64,000 nt of DNA from Betaproteobacteria bacterium SCN2 (GCA_008923285.1 WBSG01000001.1:124001-188000), one strand, 5' to 3'. Positions 15,625 to 25,269 are shown, counted from the stretch's first letter. Notes: a model not told the origin generated them from the letters alone. Made by a program: numbers and translations.

Positions 15625-15972
15625 TCAGATCAGGCCCTGATCGTCGTCGCCCAGCAGCTTCAGGGCGGTCAGCGACTGGCGCAGGGACTGGCGTTCCAGG
15701 AGTTTTTTCTGTGCGGCGTCGGGCAGATCGGTAAAGCGCATCAGATTCTTTTCGATCAGCACATTGACCAGGTCGTCGACCACGCGGATCAGCGCGTGGT
15801 CGGAGGCCTCGAGCGCGTTGGCAAGCTCGGGCCGATGCCCTCCGCCGGCAAGTCTGAGCAGGTATTGCTTCAGTTCGGGGGCATCCAGTTCAATCCACTC
15901 GGCGATCGTCGGGGTCTTTTCCGTCGAGATTGCGGTGATGCTGCCGGTGCTGTCGCGCTTAACGTATGGCAT
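15625..15972 (-). CDS. Small conserved protein of unknown function, starting MPYVKRD
   Basis: The protein is about 115 residues if ATG 15972 is used; an upstream in-frame start would add 16 residues across the lapA terminator. It begins MPYVKRDSTGSI, has an acidic tract IAEWIELDAPELKQYLL and an amphipathic C-terminal helix region (LIRVVDDLVNVLIEK). I recognise it as a small protein that is widespread in beta- and gammaproteobacteria and is sometimes mislabelled as tryptophan synthase beta-like. No catalytic motif is visible. It lies downstream of the adhesin gene, beyond a strong terminator. Confidence 0.7.
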   Translation of the reverse strand: MPYVKRDSTGSITAISTEKTPTIAEWIELDAPELKQYLLRLAGGGHRPELANALEASDHALIRVVDDLVNVLIEKNLMRFTDLPDAAQKKLLERQSLRQSLTALKLLGDDDQGLI

Positions 15973-15984
15973 TGCGTCCCCCTC

Positions 15985-16017
15985 AAAAAAAACGCCTGAC
16001 GGAAAGCCGTCAGGCGT
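15985..16017 (-). terminator. Terminator of the lapA-like adhesin gene
   Basis: An 11-bp perfect stem (ACGCCTGACGG with CCGTCAGGCGT, 4-base loop) is followed on the minus strand by eight T, 22 bp after the adhesin stop. Confidence 0.92.
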
Positions 16018-16038
16018 CATTCTAACCAGTTTCCCCGA

Positions 16039-19000
16039 TCAGGAAGCCGTATGTTGCTGGTTGTTGACGAGGTCGTTCAGGATGGCGGCAGCATCTCCCG
16101 TATAGCCCGCCAGGAAGATGGTCTGCACGTCGGCCGTCCCGTCCGTGGCGCCCGACCCATCGGTGACATGGATCGTCGTGCCGGCAGCGGTCTGAGTGAC
16201 GTACAGGTAGCTGGCGGTGTTGACGTCCGGCAGGAGGTCGTTCAGGTTCAGCGTGTCGCCGGCTTCGAAGTCGGTCACCGTATCCAGGGCGGGTGAACCT
16301 ACGCTGCCCTTGTCGGCGAGGTTCCAGACGAAGGTGTCCGCGCCCAGGCCGCCGGTCAGGGTGTCGTTGCCGCCGCCGCCGACCAGAATTTCATTGCCTT
16401 CGCCACCGATCAGTGCGTCGTCGAGGCTGCCGCCAACAAGCCCGTCCTGGCCGTCGAGGGTGACGGTAAAGGTGTCGGTGGCGACATCGCCGTCGGCATC
16501 GGTGATGGTGGCGGTGACGTCGAAGCTCTGGTCGCTGCCTTCGGCAATCTGCACGATCGCGATTTCGCCGACCTTGAAGTCGCCGCTGCCGGCGGAGAAC
16601 TGGATCGTGTCGTACTGGCCGCTCAGCGAACCGCCGTCGAAGTCGAATTGCAGGAAGTTGATGACGGTGCCGCTGGTCATGCCCTGCAGCAGCTCAACGC
16701 TCATGCCGTTGCTGCCGGACAGGTCGACGAAGCCGGGCAGTGCCGTAATGGTGCCGGAGTCGACAACGACGGGGTTGCCCATGGCGTTGTGCTTGATCAG
16801 GGTGAATTCGATCACTTCCCCCGCGGAAAAATCGAAGAGGTTGAAGCGAAGGTTGTCCACCAGTTCCCACGATTTGTCGGTATCGGGGTCGTCATAAAGG
16901 CCCTTGTTCCCGCCGCTCTTGTCATATTGCCAGGACGATGCCTGGGTGAATTCGAGCACCAGCGTATCGTCGACGCCGACGGACTGCCCGGCGCCCACCG
17001 CCAGCGAGAACGCGGAACTGTTGACGGTGAGGCTGCCATTGTTGTTGAAGGCGTAGGCATGAATGACCAGGCCGCCCGGATTCGCCAGGCCGGTTTCGGG
17101 ATCGACGCCTGCATACAGATCATCGTTATTGCCCGGGTTGTCCTCGGAAATGATCGTGGAGCTCTCGAAGTCGACGTCCGGGGCAAGCAGGAAGAAGTCG
17201 TCGCTGTTGCCGCCGGTAATGCCGTCGGACAGGTCGAAAATGATCTCGCCGCCGGCGCCGTCGAGGGAGCCGGCGATGTTGACCGTATAGGTGCCGTCGA
17301 CCAGGTTGGGCGTCACCGTGAAGATCACGGTCTGCACGCCCTCGACATCGGTGTAGCCTTCGAAGCCGGTCGCGGTCGCGCGATACAGGATGGGCTCGCC
17401 GCCCGAGGTCAGGGCGTCGATCTGGTCGCCGTCCTCCAGTCCGTCAATCGACAGGACGATGCTGGCCGGCTCGTCGGCGCCTGCCAGCGCACCCAGAGTG
17501 GCGGTGCCGCTAAGGCCGTCTTCCTTGCGAATGACCATGTTGTCGGCATCGAGCATCGGCACATCGTTCTGCACGGCGATGGAGAAGGCGCCTGCGGCGA
17601 GGCCGTCGAGGGTTGCCGAGTCGCCGTCGGCATCGGTCACGGTTGCGGTGACGATGGACGAGAAGTCGATGGCGTTGACCGGATCGCCGTCGGTGACGAG
17701 GGCGGTGGTGGTATCGCTGTCGGTGTCGACATGATCGAGCTGGTCTTCGAGGTCGAAGGCCCAGGAGCCGTCGGGGTTGACCGTGAGGACGAAGACCACG
17801 GTGCTGCCGGCGCTGGCGGTGAGGGTGTCGTTGACGCCGTCGCTGTCCTCGTCGGTCACCGCGTAGGAGAGTTCCACGCCGTTGGAGTACAGGGTGGGCA
17901 GGCTGCTGGTGTCGGTCAGCAGGCCGAAGGTGAGGGAACTGGGTTCGTCGGCGCCGGCGGCGGTGGTGACGAGCGCGGCAAGCGAGCCGGCGAGGCCGGA
18001 AGCCTCGTCATAGGTGTTGTCCTGGCCGGCGTCGAGGTTGCCCTCGGAGCTGTCGGACGGTTCGGCGGTGGTCGACAGCGCGTCTTCGTAGACGGTGGCG
18101 GAAACCGGGGTGGCCTGTTCGTTGGCGACGATGGTCGGCACATCGTTCTGCACGGCGATGGAGAAGGCGCCTGCGGCGAGGCCGTCGAGGGTTGCCGAGT
18201 CGCCGTCGGCATCGGTCACGGTTGCGGTGACGATGGACGAGAAGTCGATGGCGTTGACCGGATCGCCGTCGGTGACGAGGGCGGTGGTGGTATCGCTGTC
18301 GGTGTCGACATGATCGAGCTGGTCTTCGAGGTCGAAGGCCCAGGAGCCGTCGGGGTTGACCGTGAGGACGAAGACCACGGTGCTGCCGGCGCTGGCGGTG
18401 AGGGTGTCGTTGACGCCGTCGCTGTCCTCGTCGGTCACCGCGTAGGAGAGTTCCACGCCGTTGGAGTACAGGGTGGGCAGGCTGCTGGTGTCGGTCAGCA
18501 GGCCGAAGGTGAGGGAACTGGGTTCGTCGGCGCCGGCGGCGGTGGTGACGAGCGCGGCAAGCGAGCCGGCGAGGCCGGAAGCCTCGTCATAGGTGTTGTC
18601 CTGGCCGGCGTCGAGGTTGCCCTCGGAGCTGTCGGACGGTTCGGCGGTGGTCGACAGCGCGTCTTCGTAGACGGTGGCGGAAACCGGGCGGTACTGTTCT
18701 GCCATTTCGACGACAGGCACGTCATCATCGAAATTCACGGTCAGGCTGCCGGTCGCCACATCGCCGTTGCCGTCGACGACGTTGTAGGTCAGCACGACGG
18801 AGGTGTCGTTCTCGGTGTCATCGCCTTCCAGGCCATCGAGGCTTTCATGCAGGACATTGTCGAGCAGGGTGACGGTGTACTCGCCGGTGGCGGGATTGAC
18901 TTGCACCGAGAACAAGGGATTGCCGTCGCGATCGCCGCCGGTGATGGTGGCGGTGAGGGTGTTGCTGACGTCATTCCAGGCAAAGGTCACGGTTTCGGTG

Positions 19001-19713
19001 CCGACTGCGGCGCTCAGGCCATCCATGGCGGCCAGATTGACTTCGCCGGGGCCGTCCGAACCGAAGCTGTGCGGCAGCACGCCGCTGTAGGTGGTTTCGT
19101 CGTTGTCGCCGTCGAGGTTGGTATCGATCCAGTCGCCCGTTCCGCCTGCATTTCCGCCCACGCCGTCATCATCCACGGTAGCGCTGGCTTCGCCTGCGCT
19201 GGGCAGGTCGTTTTCTCCGCCTTCCTCGGGAATCGCATCGCCTTCCGGCGCGCGGATTTCCTCGAGGGTGTTGAGAGGGTATTCATAACCGACTGGGGTC
19301 ACGGGCTCGACGATGCGCAACAGGCGCACGAAGTCGTTGCCGGCGTTCTCGCCCCCAGGGCCGCCGGCAGCAGGCGCTTCGAGGCCTTCAAGGATGTCGC
19401 CGCCCTGTTCCAGCGCCGCCACGACCTTGCCGACTTCGCCGGCGGCCGCAATGGCGGCTTCGCCCGCGCCGGGGCTGGTGGCGACCATGGCTTCCGGCCC
19501 CATCATGTAGGATTCGGAAGCGAGGATGGTGGCGTGATGGCCGTCGGCGAAGGCCAGTTCGACTTCGCCGCCGGCCAGGGTGAAGACGGTTTCGCCTTCC
19601 AGGACGGTGTCACCGGCAGCCAGGCGGCGCACGGCGCCGTCGGCATTGCGGGCGAAGGCCACGCCGGTTACGGAAATGACGGTTGCAACGACTTGGGGGG
19701 TTGCTGTGCTCAT
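16039..19713 (-). CDS. LapA-like surface adhesin: retention module, tandem repeats, RTX C-terminus
   Basis: The 1224-residue exported protein starts with a retention module (about 1-110) containing [12 protein letters not shown] and [12 protein letters not shown] LapG cleavage motif PAAG follows at 114-117. The middle has VCBS/cadherin-like repeats rich in Asp, Gly and Thr, with two 193-residue units nearly identical to each other. The C-terminus has RTX nonapeptides ([21 protein letters not shown]), which bind calcium, and a type I secretion signal. The ATG at 19713 is chosen because AGGAGGT lies 7 bp upstream; an in-frame GTG 9 bp earlier overlaps that site. LapA of Pseudomonas is several times longer, so this is a compact version. 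Its exporter is encoded by lapB and lapC nearby. Confidence 0.92.
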   Translation of the reverse strand: MSTATPQVVATVISVTGVAFARNADGAVRRLAAGDTVLEGETVFTLAGGEVELAFADGHHATILASESYMMGPEAMVATSPGAGEAAIAAAGEVGKVVAALEQGGDILEGLEAPAAGGPGGENAGNDFVRLLRIVEPVTPVGYEYPLNTLEEIRAPEGDAIPEEGGENDLPSAGEASATVDDDGVGGNAGGTGDWIDTNLDGDNDETTYSGVLPHSFGSDGPGEVNLAAMDGLSAAVGTETVTFAWNDVSNTLTATITGGDRDGNPLFSVQVNPATGEYTVTLLDNVLHESLDGLEGDDTENDTSVVLTYNVVDGNGDVATGSLTVNFDDDVPVVEMAEQYRPVSATVYEDALSTTAEPSDSSEGNLDAGQDNTYDEASGLAGSLAALVTTAAGADEPSSLTFGLLTDTSSLPTLYSNGVELSYAVTDEDSDGVNDTLTASAGSTVVFVLTVNPDGSWAFDLEDQLDHVDTDSDTTTALVTDGDPVNAIDFSSIVTATVTDADGDSATLDGLAAGAFSIAVQNDVPTIVANEQATPVSATVYEDALSTTAEPSDSSEGNLDAGQDNTYDEASGLAGSLAALVTTAAGADEPSSLTFGLLTDTSSLPTLYSNGVELSYAVTDEDSDGVNDTLTASAGSTVVFVLTVNPDGSWAFDLEDQLDHVDTDSDTTTALVTDGDPVNAIDFSSIVTATVTDADGDSATLDGLAAGAFSIAVQNDVPMLDADNMVIRKEDGLSGTATLGALAGADEPASIVLSIDGLEDGDQIDALTSGGEPILYRATATGFEGYTDVEGVQTVIFTVTPNLVDGTYTVNIAGSLDGAGGEIIFDLSDGITGGNSDDFFLLAPDVDFESSTIISEDNPGNNDDLYAGVDPETGLANPGGLVIHAYAFNNNGSLTVNSSAFSLAVGAGQSVGVDDTLVLEFTQASSWQYDKSGGNKGLYDDPDTDKSWELVDNLRFNLFDFSAGEVIEFTLIKHNAMGNPVVVDSGTITALPGFVDLSGSNGMSVELLQGMTSGTVINFLQFDFDGGSLSGQYDTIQFSAGSGDFKVGEIAIVQIAEGSDQSFDVTATITDADGDVATDTFTVTLDGQDGLVGGSLDDALIGGEGNEILVGGGGNDTLTGGLGADTFVWNLADKGSVGSPALDTVTDFEAGDTLNLNDLLPDVNTASYLYVTQTAAGTTIHVTDGSGATDGTADVQTIFLAGYTGDAAAILNDLVNNQQHTAS
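17556..18688. repeat. Perfect 554-bp direct duplication inside the adhesin gene
   Basis: Bases 17556-18109 and 18135-18688 are identical by eye. The period is 579 bp, or 193 codons, and only about 25 bases between them differ. They encode two repeat units running from [12 protein letters not shown] to [10 protein letters not shown]. Such identity implies recent duplication or gene conversion, and the true copy number could be higher if an assembly collapsed it. Confidence 0.92.
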
Positions 19714-19779
19714 GGTTTCCACCTCCTGGTCAAAAGTTAAGGCCCGATTGAGGGCGAAGGGAATTGTCTGAACCTAGAT

Positions 19780-19803
19780 TAGTGGTTTGGCGGAAAACCA
19801 CTA
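19780..19803. promoter_or_regulatory. Perfect 9-bp inverted repeat upstream of the adhesin gene, candidate operator
   Basis: TAGTGGTTT (19780-19788) and AAACCACTA (19795-19803) are exact inverted repeats with a 6-bp spacer, centred 78 bp before the adhesin ATG. The size and symmetry suit a dimeric regulator; the LuxR-type protein encoded at 20.8-21.5 kb is a candidate. There is no T-run after it on either strand, so it is not a terminator. Confidence 0.5.
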
Positions 19804-19890
19804 TTGAACCAAAGGGCATATGGGGCGATCCTTTGATCGGGATACGGCCGCGGCGAGGGCAAGGCCATCGTCAACACATTGATATTAAAT

Positions 19891-19914
19891 AAAAAAACGC
19901 CCGGCGGTTTGGCG
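19891..19914 (-). terminator. Weak terminator after the adhesin remnant
   Basis: On the minus strand a short stem (CGCC with GGCG, large loop) is followed by seven T and more A/T. It lies 20 bp after the stop of the remnant. The stem is short, so confidence is modest. Confidence 0.4.
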
Positions 19915-19934
19915 AGTGTTGTAGACCACCACGC

Positions 19935-20646
19935 TTAGTCGGCAACCAGCTTGCCGTTGTCGAGCAGGTGCTGGATGATAGCCTGATCGTCGGCAAAGCC
20001 GGTGACCAGGTCGACTCCTTCGAGCGCGATGGTCTGCGCCACCGGGCCGCCGTAGTCACTGCTGATGGCGATTTCGGTGTGGCCGTCGCCGTTCAGGCTG
20101 AAGCTGAAGTGGCCGTCGAGAATGGAGGCAGTGCTCGACTCGGCCTGCAGCATGTCGCTGAGGTCCCGCACGTCGGTGCCATTGTCCCAGTCGGTGATGA
20201 CGTTCACGGCCGGCTCGGCTTCGCTGCCCTCGTCGCAGGACAGCCAGGCGAAGCTGTCGCCGACCAGTATGTCGCTGCCGTCAGAGCCGTAGAGCGAGCC
20301 GCTGCCGCTTCCGGTTTTTCCAGGATGTCAGCGCCTTCTGCCAGGGCCTGCACCACCTTGCCGACTTCGGTTGCAGCGGCGATGGCGGCCTCGTAGACGT
20401 CAGGCTGGTGGCCACCATGGTCTCGGGTCCGATCAGACAGGATTCCGATGCCTGGATGGCGGCGATGTGGCCGTCGGCGAGAGCGAGTTCGACGCGGCCG
20501 TCGGCCAGGGTGAAGATGATCTCGTTTTCCAGGATGACGTCGCCCGCCGCCAGCCGGCGCACGGCCCCGTCCGTGCCGCGGGCGAAGGCCTCGCCCGTCA
20601 GCGAAACGAGGGTTGCCGCTTTTTGCAGATTGGTCGTTGTGCCCAT
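19935..20646 (-). pseudogene. Remnant of a second LapA-like adhesin
   Basis: The reading starts at ATG 20646, after an AAGGTGG ribosome-binding site, with a retention module closely matching the intact adhesin ([26 protein letters not shown]). After MVATS the frame slips: one missing base near 20402 would restore the expected SPDVYEAAIAAATEVGKVV. That second frame ends near LEKPEA, where a third frame takes over with an RTX motif GSDGSDILVGD and a type I secretion tail ending LLDNGKLVAD at 19935. All adhesive repeats and the PAAG site are missing. The picture is an intact-to-wreck decay: one single-base deletion plus a large out-of-frame deletion. Sequencing error could explain the first change but not the second. 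Confidence 0.85.
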
Positions 20647-20813
20647 GATGCCCACCTTCTTTCGGGATGAATGTGTCGAGTCTCGAAAGGCGACTTTCCT
20701 GGTGTCAAAGATAGGTCTCCAAGAGCAAGTCGCCATTGGAAAAAAAGTTGGACGGCGGGCGGGCACGGCTGTCCGGCCCGATGTGGCGGGGCAAGCCCGT
20801 GCCGGGCGACGAT

Positions 20814-21458
20814 TCAGTGGACGGTTTTGGGCGGGATCTGGCTGGATTGCGGCGTGCCGTTGATCAGCAGGGAGAGCTGCAGGCGGTCGCGTACGCCCAG
20901 GCGCTCGAAGGCCGCGGTGAGATGCGCCTTGACGGTGCGCTCGCTGATTTCCAGGCGGCGGGCGACTTCCTTGTTGGATGCGCCGCCGGCCACGGCCAGG
21001 GCGACTTCCCGCTCGCGCGCGCTGAGCTTGTCCAGATGGCTGTTGTTGATCTGTGCGGAGCGCGTTGCCATGCCGGCGATCAGCCTTTGCAGGAGCGCCG
21101 GCCCGACCCAGAGGCCGCCATGCTCGACGACGGCAGCGACCTGATGCAGCACTTCCGGCACGGCGAGCGCATTGGTGTAGCCGACGGCGCCTGCTTCGAG
21201 CACGGCGAGGCCTTCTTCGTCGCTGGGTACGTTGGAAAGCACGATGATGGGACATCCCGGCGCGGCCAGCGCGACTTCCTGTACCAGCAGGCCGGGGTCG
21301 GGCTTGTCGCCGGCCACATGCAGCCAGACGAGGGCCTCGCCGGCGCTGGCAAGGTGAGTGCCGGCGGCCGGGTAAGTGTGCAGGCTTGCGCCGGGGAAGG
21401 CCGTGTTCCAGGTGGGCAGGATCTCGGGGCGACGGGTCAGAAAAATGTGCTGCTTCAT
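20814..21458 (-). CDS. LuxR/NarL-type transcriptional regulator with a degenerate receiver domain
   Basis: The 214-residue protein has a receiver-like N-terminal half (about 1-125) and a C-terminal LuxR helix-turn-helix (LSAREREVALAVAGGASNK, then ISERTVKAHLTAAFERLGV). The receiver lacks the phospho-accepting aspartate: the strand that should end in Asp reads ALVWLHV. Later receiver features (PIIVLSN, AVGYTN) remain. It may act without phosphorylation or respond to another signal. It sits between the adhesin genes and lapC with a 30-bp gap to lapC, which suggests a dedicated regulator of adhesin expression. No histidine kinase gene is adjacent. Confidence 0.88.
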   Translation of the reverse strand: MKQHIFLTRRPEILPTWNTAFPGASLHTYPAAGTHLASAGEALVWLHVAGDKPDPGLLVQEVALAAPGCPIIVLSNVPSDEEGLAVLEAGAVGYTNALAVPEVLHQVAAVVEHGGLWVGPALLQRLIAGMATRSAQINNSHLDKLSAREREVALAVAGGASNKEVARRLEISERTVKAHLTAAFERLGVRDRLQLSLLINGTPQSSQIPPKTVH

Positions 21459-21488
21459 CTGTTCCTTAAATTCCTGTTGGGGCGAGCG

Positions 21489-22898
21489 CTAGCGTTCCGT
21501 CAAGGCGTGGGCGTGCGCTCTCAGTATAGGTTTCAGCAGATAGGAGAGCACGGTTTTCTTGCCGGTCATGATGTCCACTTCCGCCACCATGCCGGGAATG
21601 ATCGGCAGATTCTTGCCCAAACTTGATTTGAGGGTGCGCACGCGCACGAGATAGAAGGAATTGCCATCCTCGTCGGTGACCGTGTCGGCGCCGATGTGGT
21701 CGAGCACGGCATCCATGCTGCCGTAGACCGCGAAATCGTAGGCGGTAAATCGCACCACGGCCTTCTGGCCGGGATGCAGGAAGGCGATGTCGCGCGGCGA
21801 GATGCGCACTTCCAGCAGCAGCACGTCCTCCAGCGGAACGATTTCGGCGATTTCGGTGGCGGGCTGCACCACGCCGCCGACGGTGGTGATCAGCAGGCGC
21901 TTGACGATGCCCTTCACCGGCGATTTGACGTTGGAGTGCTTGACCCGGTCGGATAGCGCGGAACTGCCGGCCGACAGACTGTTCAGCTTGGCCATGACGT
22001 CAGCCAGTTCCATCCTCGCCTCGTTGCGGAAGCTCAGCTCCACTTCCTGTATCTTGCGCGAGGCTTCGGCGATTGCCGCCTGCACGCGGATCATCTGCGC
22101 AGCGGCCTGGTCGCGTTCGCCGCGGTAGCGCGAGACGTCGCGCTCCAGGCGCAGCATCTCGACTTCGGACACGGCGCCTGCGCCTACCAGCGGCTTGGTG
22201 ACGGCGAGTTCCCGGGCGGTGAGGTCGTAGCCCTGGGCGGCCTGGTCGCGGCGCACGCGGATCTCGTTGAGCTCCTGGCTGCGCTGCGCGTACTGCTGGC
22301 GGGCGATGCTCATCTGGGTGTCGAGCTCGATGCGCCGCGAACTGTAGAGGTTGAGTTCCTGCGAGGCCAGCGCGGGGGCCTCCTTCTCGACTTCCGGCGG
22401 CACCACGAAGTCGCGGCCCTCGGCCAGCGCGCGCAGGCGCTCGGCCTTGGCCAGCAGGGCGAGATACTGGGCGCGGTTTTCCGCCAGCGACGAGACGAAG
22501 CGGGTTTCGTCGATCTTGAACAGCAACTGGCCCGGCTCCACCACCTGGCCTTCGTGCACCAGGATTTCGGATACCACGCCGCCATCGACCGACTGGATCA
22601 CCTGCACCTGCTTGGAGGGCGTGACCTTGGCGGCGCCGCGCGTGACTTCGTCGATCTCGGCAAAAGTGGCCCACAGCAGGAGGATGAGCAGGGTGAAACC
22701 GATCCAGCGCAGCACCGCGCGGGCACGCAGCGGCTCCTGGCGGACCTGCGCCCATTCGGCATCGGCGGCCCAGTCCAGGTCCTCGTCGGTCTTTTCCGGA
22801 ATCCAGCGCGCGAACAGGCGATCGATGAAATTTCGGCCGATGCGCTTGTCGGCCGCGGCGCTGAGGCCATCCATGATTTTTTCCGCGCGCGTCTTCAT
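21489..22898 (-). CDS. lapC: LapC-type membrane-fusion protein of the type I secretion system (HlyD family)
   Basis: The 469-residue protein has a cytoplasmic N-terminus, one membrane helix (about 66-85, WIGFTLLILLLWATFAEI) and a long periplasmic part. A biotinyl-lipoyl-like half is at VDGGVVSEILVHEGQVVEPGQ, an extended coiled coil spans about 150-300, and the second half-motif and C-terminal beta domain end near VAEVDIMTGKKTVLSYLLKP. This is the HlyD/LapC layout; it should bridge LapB in the inner membrane to the TolC-OmpA pore. Its ATG overlaps the lapB stop by 4 bp. Confidence 0.94.
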   Translation of the reverse strand: MKTRAEKIMDGLSAAADKRIGRNFIDRLFARWIPEKTDEDLDWAADAEWAQVRQEPLRARAVLRWIGFTLLILLLWATFAEIDEVTRGAAKVTPSKQVQVIQSVDGGVVSEILVHEGQVVEPGQLLFKIDETRFVSSLAENRAQYLALLAKAERLRALAEGRDFVVPPEVEKEAPALASQELNLYSSRRIELDTQMSIARQQYAQRSQELNEIRVRRDQAAQGYDLTARELAVTKPLVGAGAVSEVEMLRLERDVSRYRGERDQAAAQMIRVQAAIAEASRKIQEVELSFRNEARMELADVMAKLNSLSAGSSALSDRVKHSNVKSPVKGIVKRLLITTVGGVVQPATEIAEIVPLEDVLLLEVRISPRDIAFLHPGQKAVVRFTAYDFAVYGSMDAVLDHIGADTVTDEDGNSFYLVRVRTLKSSLGKNLPIIPGMVAEVDIMTGKKTVLSYLLKPILRAHAHALTER

Positions 22899-25096
22899 GA
22901 TGCCTTCTCGATGCGGCCCTGCTTGAGCGCCTCGACCACGCGCTCTTTCGGGCCATCGGCAACGATCTTGCCGTTGTCCATCACGATCAGGCGGTCGACG
23001 AGTTCGAGCAGGCTGGTGCGGTGGGTGACCACGAGCAGGGTGCGGTGGGCGCAGAACTGGCGCAGCTTGGTTTTCACCAGTTCTTCGCTGCTGTGGTCCA
23101 TGGAGCTGGTCGGTTCGTCCAGCAGCACGATGGGCGGCTCGTTGATGACGCCGCGCGCGATCGCCACGCCCTGGCGCTGACCGCCGGACAGCGATTCGCC
23201 GCGCTCGCCGATCAGCATGTCGAAGCCGCGCGGGTGCGAGTTGATCATGTCCGACAGACCGGCGATGTCGGCGGCGGCGAGGAGCTGGGCGTCCGATACC
23301 GCCGGCGTGGCCAGCGCGATGTTCTCGCGCAGGCTGCCGTAGAACAGCACGCCGTCCTGCGGGATGTAGCCGATGTTGCGGCGCAGTTCCGCCGGGTCAA
23401 GCTGGCGGATGTCGACGCCGTCCACGCGCACCGCGCCGGAACTCGGCTGGTACAGGCCGAGGATGAGCTTGAGCAGGGTCGACTTGCCGGAGCCGACGCG
23501 GCCGATGATGCCGACCCGCTCGCCGGCTTTGATGCGCAGGCTGATGTTGCGCAGCGATTCGAGTTCGCTGCCCGGGTAGGTGAAGGCGACTTCCTTGAAT
23601 TCGATTTCGCCCTTGAAATGCGGACGGCTGACGAAATTGGCGTCGACCGGGCGCTCCACGTCCTTGCCCATGACGCCGTTCAGCGAATCCAGCGCCGTGG
23701 TGGCGTTGTGGTAGTTGGTGAGCAGGCCGGCGACCTGGCCGAACGGCGCCATGGCGCGCGACGCCAGCATGGTGCAGGCGATCAGGCCGCCCATGGACAG
23801 TTCGGCATTGCCGATGCGGTAGACGCCGATGACGATGACCGTCAGCGTCACCAGCTGCTGCACCCACATCGCGCTGTTGATGCTGGTGGCGGCGAGCAGA
23901 CGCAGTTGCGCCGATACTTTGGCGAGATAGATGGCGCTGCGTTCCCACTTGCGCTGCATCGGGCCTTCGGCGCCGATGGCCTTGACGGTTTCCAGGCCGA
24001 CCAGGCTTTCCACCAGCCCGGCGTTGCGCATGGCGCCGGCGCGGTAGGTGCTTTCCGCCAGTTCGTGCATCTTGCCCTGGATGAGGAAGCCGTAGCCGCC
24101 GACAATGAGCATGCCGATCAGCGGCGGGATGAGCATGGGCCAGTCGATCCAGGCCATGACCAGGATGAACAGGAAGGCGAACGGCAGATCGATGAGCGCG
24201 GTGACCGTGGCCGAGGTGATGAAGTCGCGCACCATCTCGAAGGAGCGCAGGTTGGCGGCGAAGGAGCCCACCGAGACCGGACGGTTTTCCATGCGGATGC
24301 CGAGCACGTGCTCCATGATGCGGGTGGACAGGTCCACGTCCACGCGCTTGCCGGCGAGGTCGATGAAGTAGCCGCGCATTACGCGCAGGCCGAAATCGGC
24401 GGCGAGGATGATGGCCAGTCCGATGGCCAGCATCCACAGGGTTTCCACTGCCTGATTGGGCACCACGCGGTCGTACACGTTCATGGTGAACAGCGGCAGC
24501 GCCAGCGCGAACACGTTGATCAGCGCAGCCGCCATCAGCACGTCCCGATAGACCGGCAGGTTTTCCAGCATGGCGCCCCAGAACCAGTGGCGGCTGCGTA
24601 CCTTGCCGACTTCGGGCGCGCGTGAGTCGAAGTGGTACTGGGGGTGGGCCAGGATCGCCAGGCCGTCGTAGCCGGCTTCCAGTTCGGCAAGCGGCATGCT
24701 GACGGCCGCCTCGCTCAATTCCGGCAGGATGACCCGCGCGGTCTTGCCATCGTTTTCCAGCCCCACCAGCAGGCAGGCATTGTGGTCCTTCATCAGCAGC
24801 ACGGCCGGCAGCAGTGCCGGGTTGATCCTGACGATGGGGCGGCGGCTCATCTTGGTGGCGAGACCGGCGCGGCGTGCGGCGCGCGCGAACAGCGAGGGAG
24901 TAAGGCGATTTTCGACCAGCGGCAGCCCGGCGGTGAGCGCATCGTGCGAGCGCGGCTGACCGTGCAGTCGGGTCAGGGCAACCAGGCATTCCAGCAAGGG
25001 GTCGTGTGGCCGATGGCTGTCGGCCGGTTTGCTCCAGCCGGCCTGCTTGGCTGCGGCCGGTGTCGTGTCTCCGCCAGGCGATTGTTTTTCTGCCAT
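22895..25096 (-). CDS. lapB: LapB-type ABC exporter of the type I secretion system
   Basis: The 733-residue protein has an N-terminal C39-like domain (about 30-155). The catalytic Cys region reads LLECLVALTRLHG without the QxxxxDCG-type motif, so it is probably a non-cleaving substrate-docking domain. A six-helix permease follows (about 170-450), then an ATPase with Walker A GRVGSGKST, signature LSGGQRQ and Walker B IVLLDEPT. This is the layout of LapB/HlyB exporters of RTX adhesins. The reading overlaps lapC (ATGA), so the two are co-translated. The start ATG 25096 lacks a strong ribosome-binding site but fits the length of homologues. Confidence 0.95.
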   Translation of the reverse strand: MAEKQSPGGDTTPAAAKQAGWSKPADSHRPHDPLLECLVALTRLHGQPRSHDALTAGLPLVENRLTPSLFARAARRAGLATKMSRRPIVRINPALLPAVLLMKDHNACLLVGLENDGKTARVILPELSEAAVSMPLAELEAGYDGLAILAHPQYHFDSRAPEVGKVRSRHWFWGAMLENLPVYRDVLMAAALINVFALALPLFTMNVYDRVVPNQAVETLWMLAIGLAIILAADFGLRVMRGYFIDLAGKRVDVDLSTRIMEHVLGIRMENRPVSVGSFAANLRSFEMVRDFITSATVTALIDLPFAFLFILVMAWIDWPMLIPPLIGMLIVGGYGFLIQGKMHELAESTYRAGAMRNAGLVESLVGLETVKAIGAEGPMQRKWERSAIYLAKVSAQLRLLAATSINSAMWVQQLVTLTVIVIGVYRIGNAELSMGGLIACTMLASRAMAPFGQVAGLLTNYHNATTALDSLNGVMGKDVERPVDANFVSRPHFKGEIEFKEVAFTYPGSELESLRNISLRIKAGERVGIIGRVGSGKSTLLKLILGLYQPSSGAVRVDGVDIRQLDPAELRRNIGYIPQDGVLFYGSLRENIALATPAVSDAQLLAAADIAGLSDMINSHPRGFDMLIGERGESLSGGQRQGVAIARGVINEPPIVLLDEPTSSMDHSSEELVKTKLRQFCAHRTLLVVTHRTSLLELVDRLIVMDNGKIVADGPKERVVEALKQGRIEKAS

Positions 25097-25236
25097 GATT
25101 CTTGTCGAGTGTTTACTGCCGATTAACCGGTCATGGTCGAGGTGGGCAATACCGCCAGGCCGCCGGCAAGCAATACAACTGGCGCCAATCTTATCTCAAT
25201 TATCTCGCGGCCCATGCAAACGAATGCCTGACGCAC

Positions 25237-25269
25237 AAAAAAAGCAGCGCACCGGACGGGTGCGCTGCT
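25237..25269 (-). terminator. Terminator of the copper-chaperone gene
   Basis: On the minus strand an 11-bp stem (AGCAGCGCACC with GGTGCGCTGCT) is followed by seven T, 26 bp past the PCu(A)C stop. The 140 bp between here and lapB hold no gene and should contain the lapB promoter. Confidence 0.9.

Noticed and set aside
16648-19740. A 1030-codon open frame on the plus strand, antisense to the adhesin gene
   Set aside because: It mirrors the adhesin gene codon by codon in a repetitive high-GC region, has no ribosome-binding site or family motifs, and its repeats only reflect the adhesin duplication.
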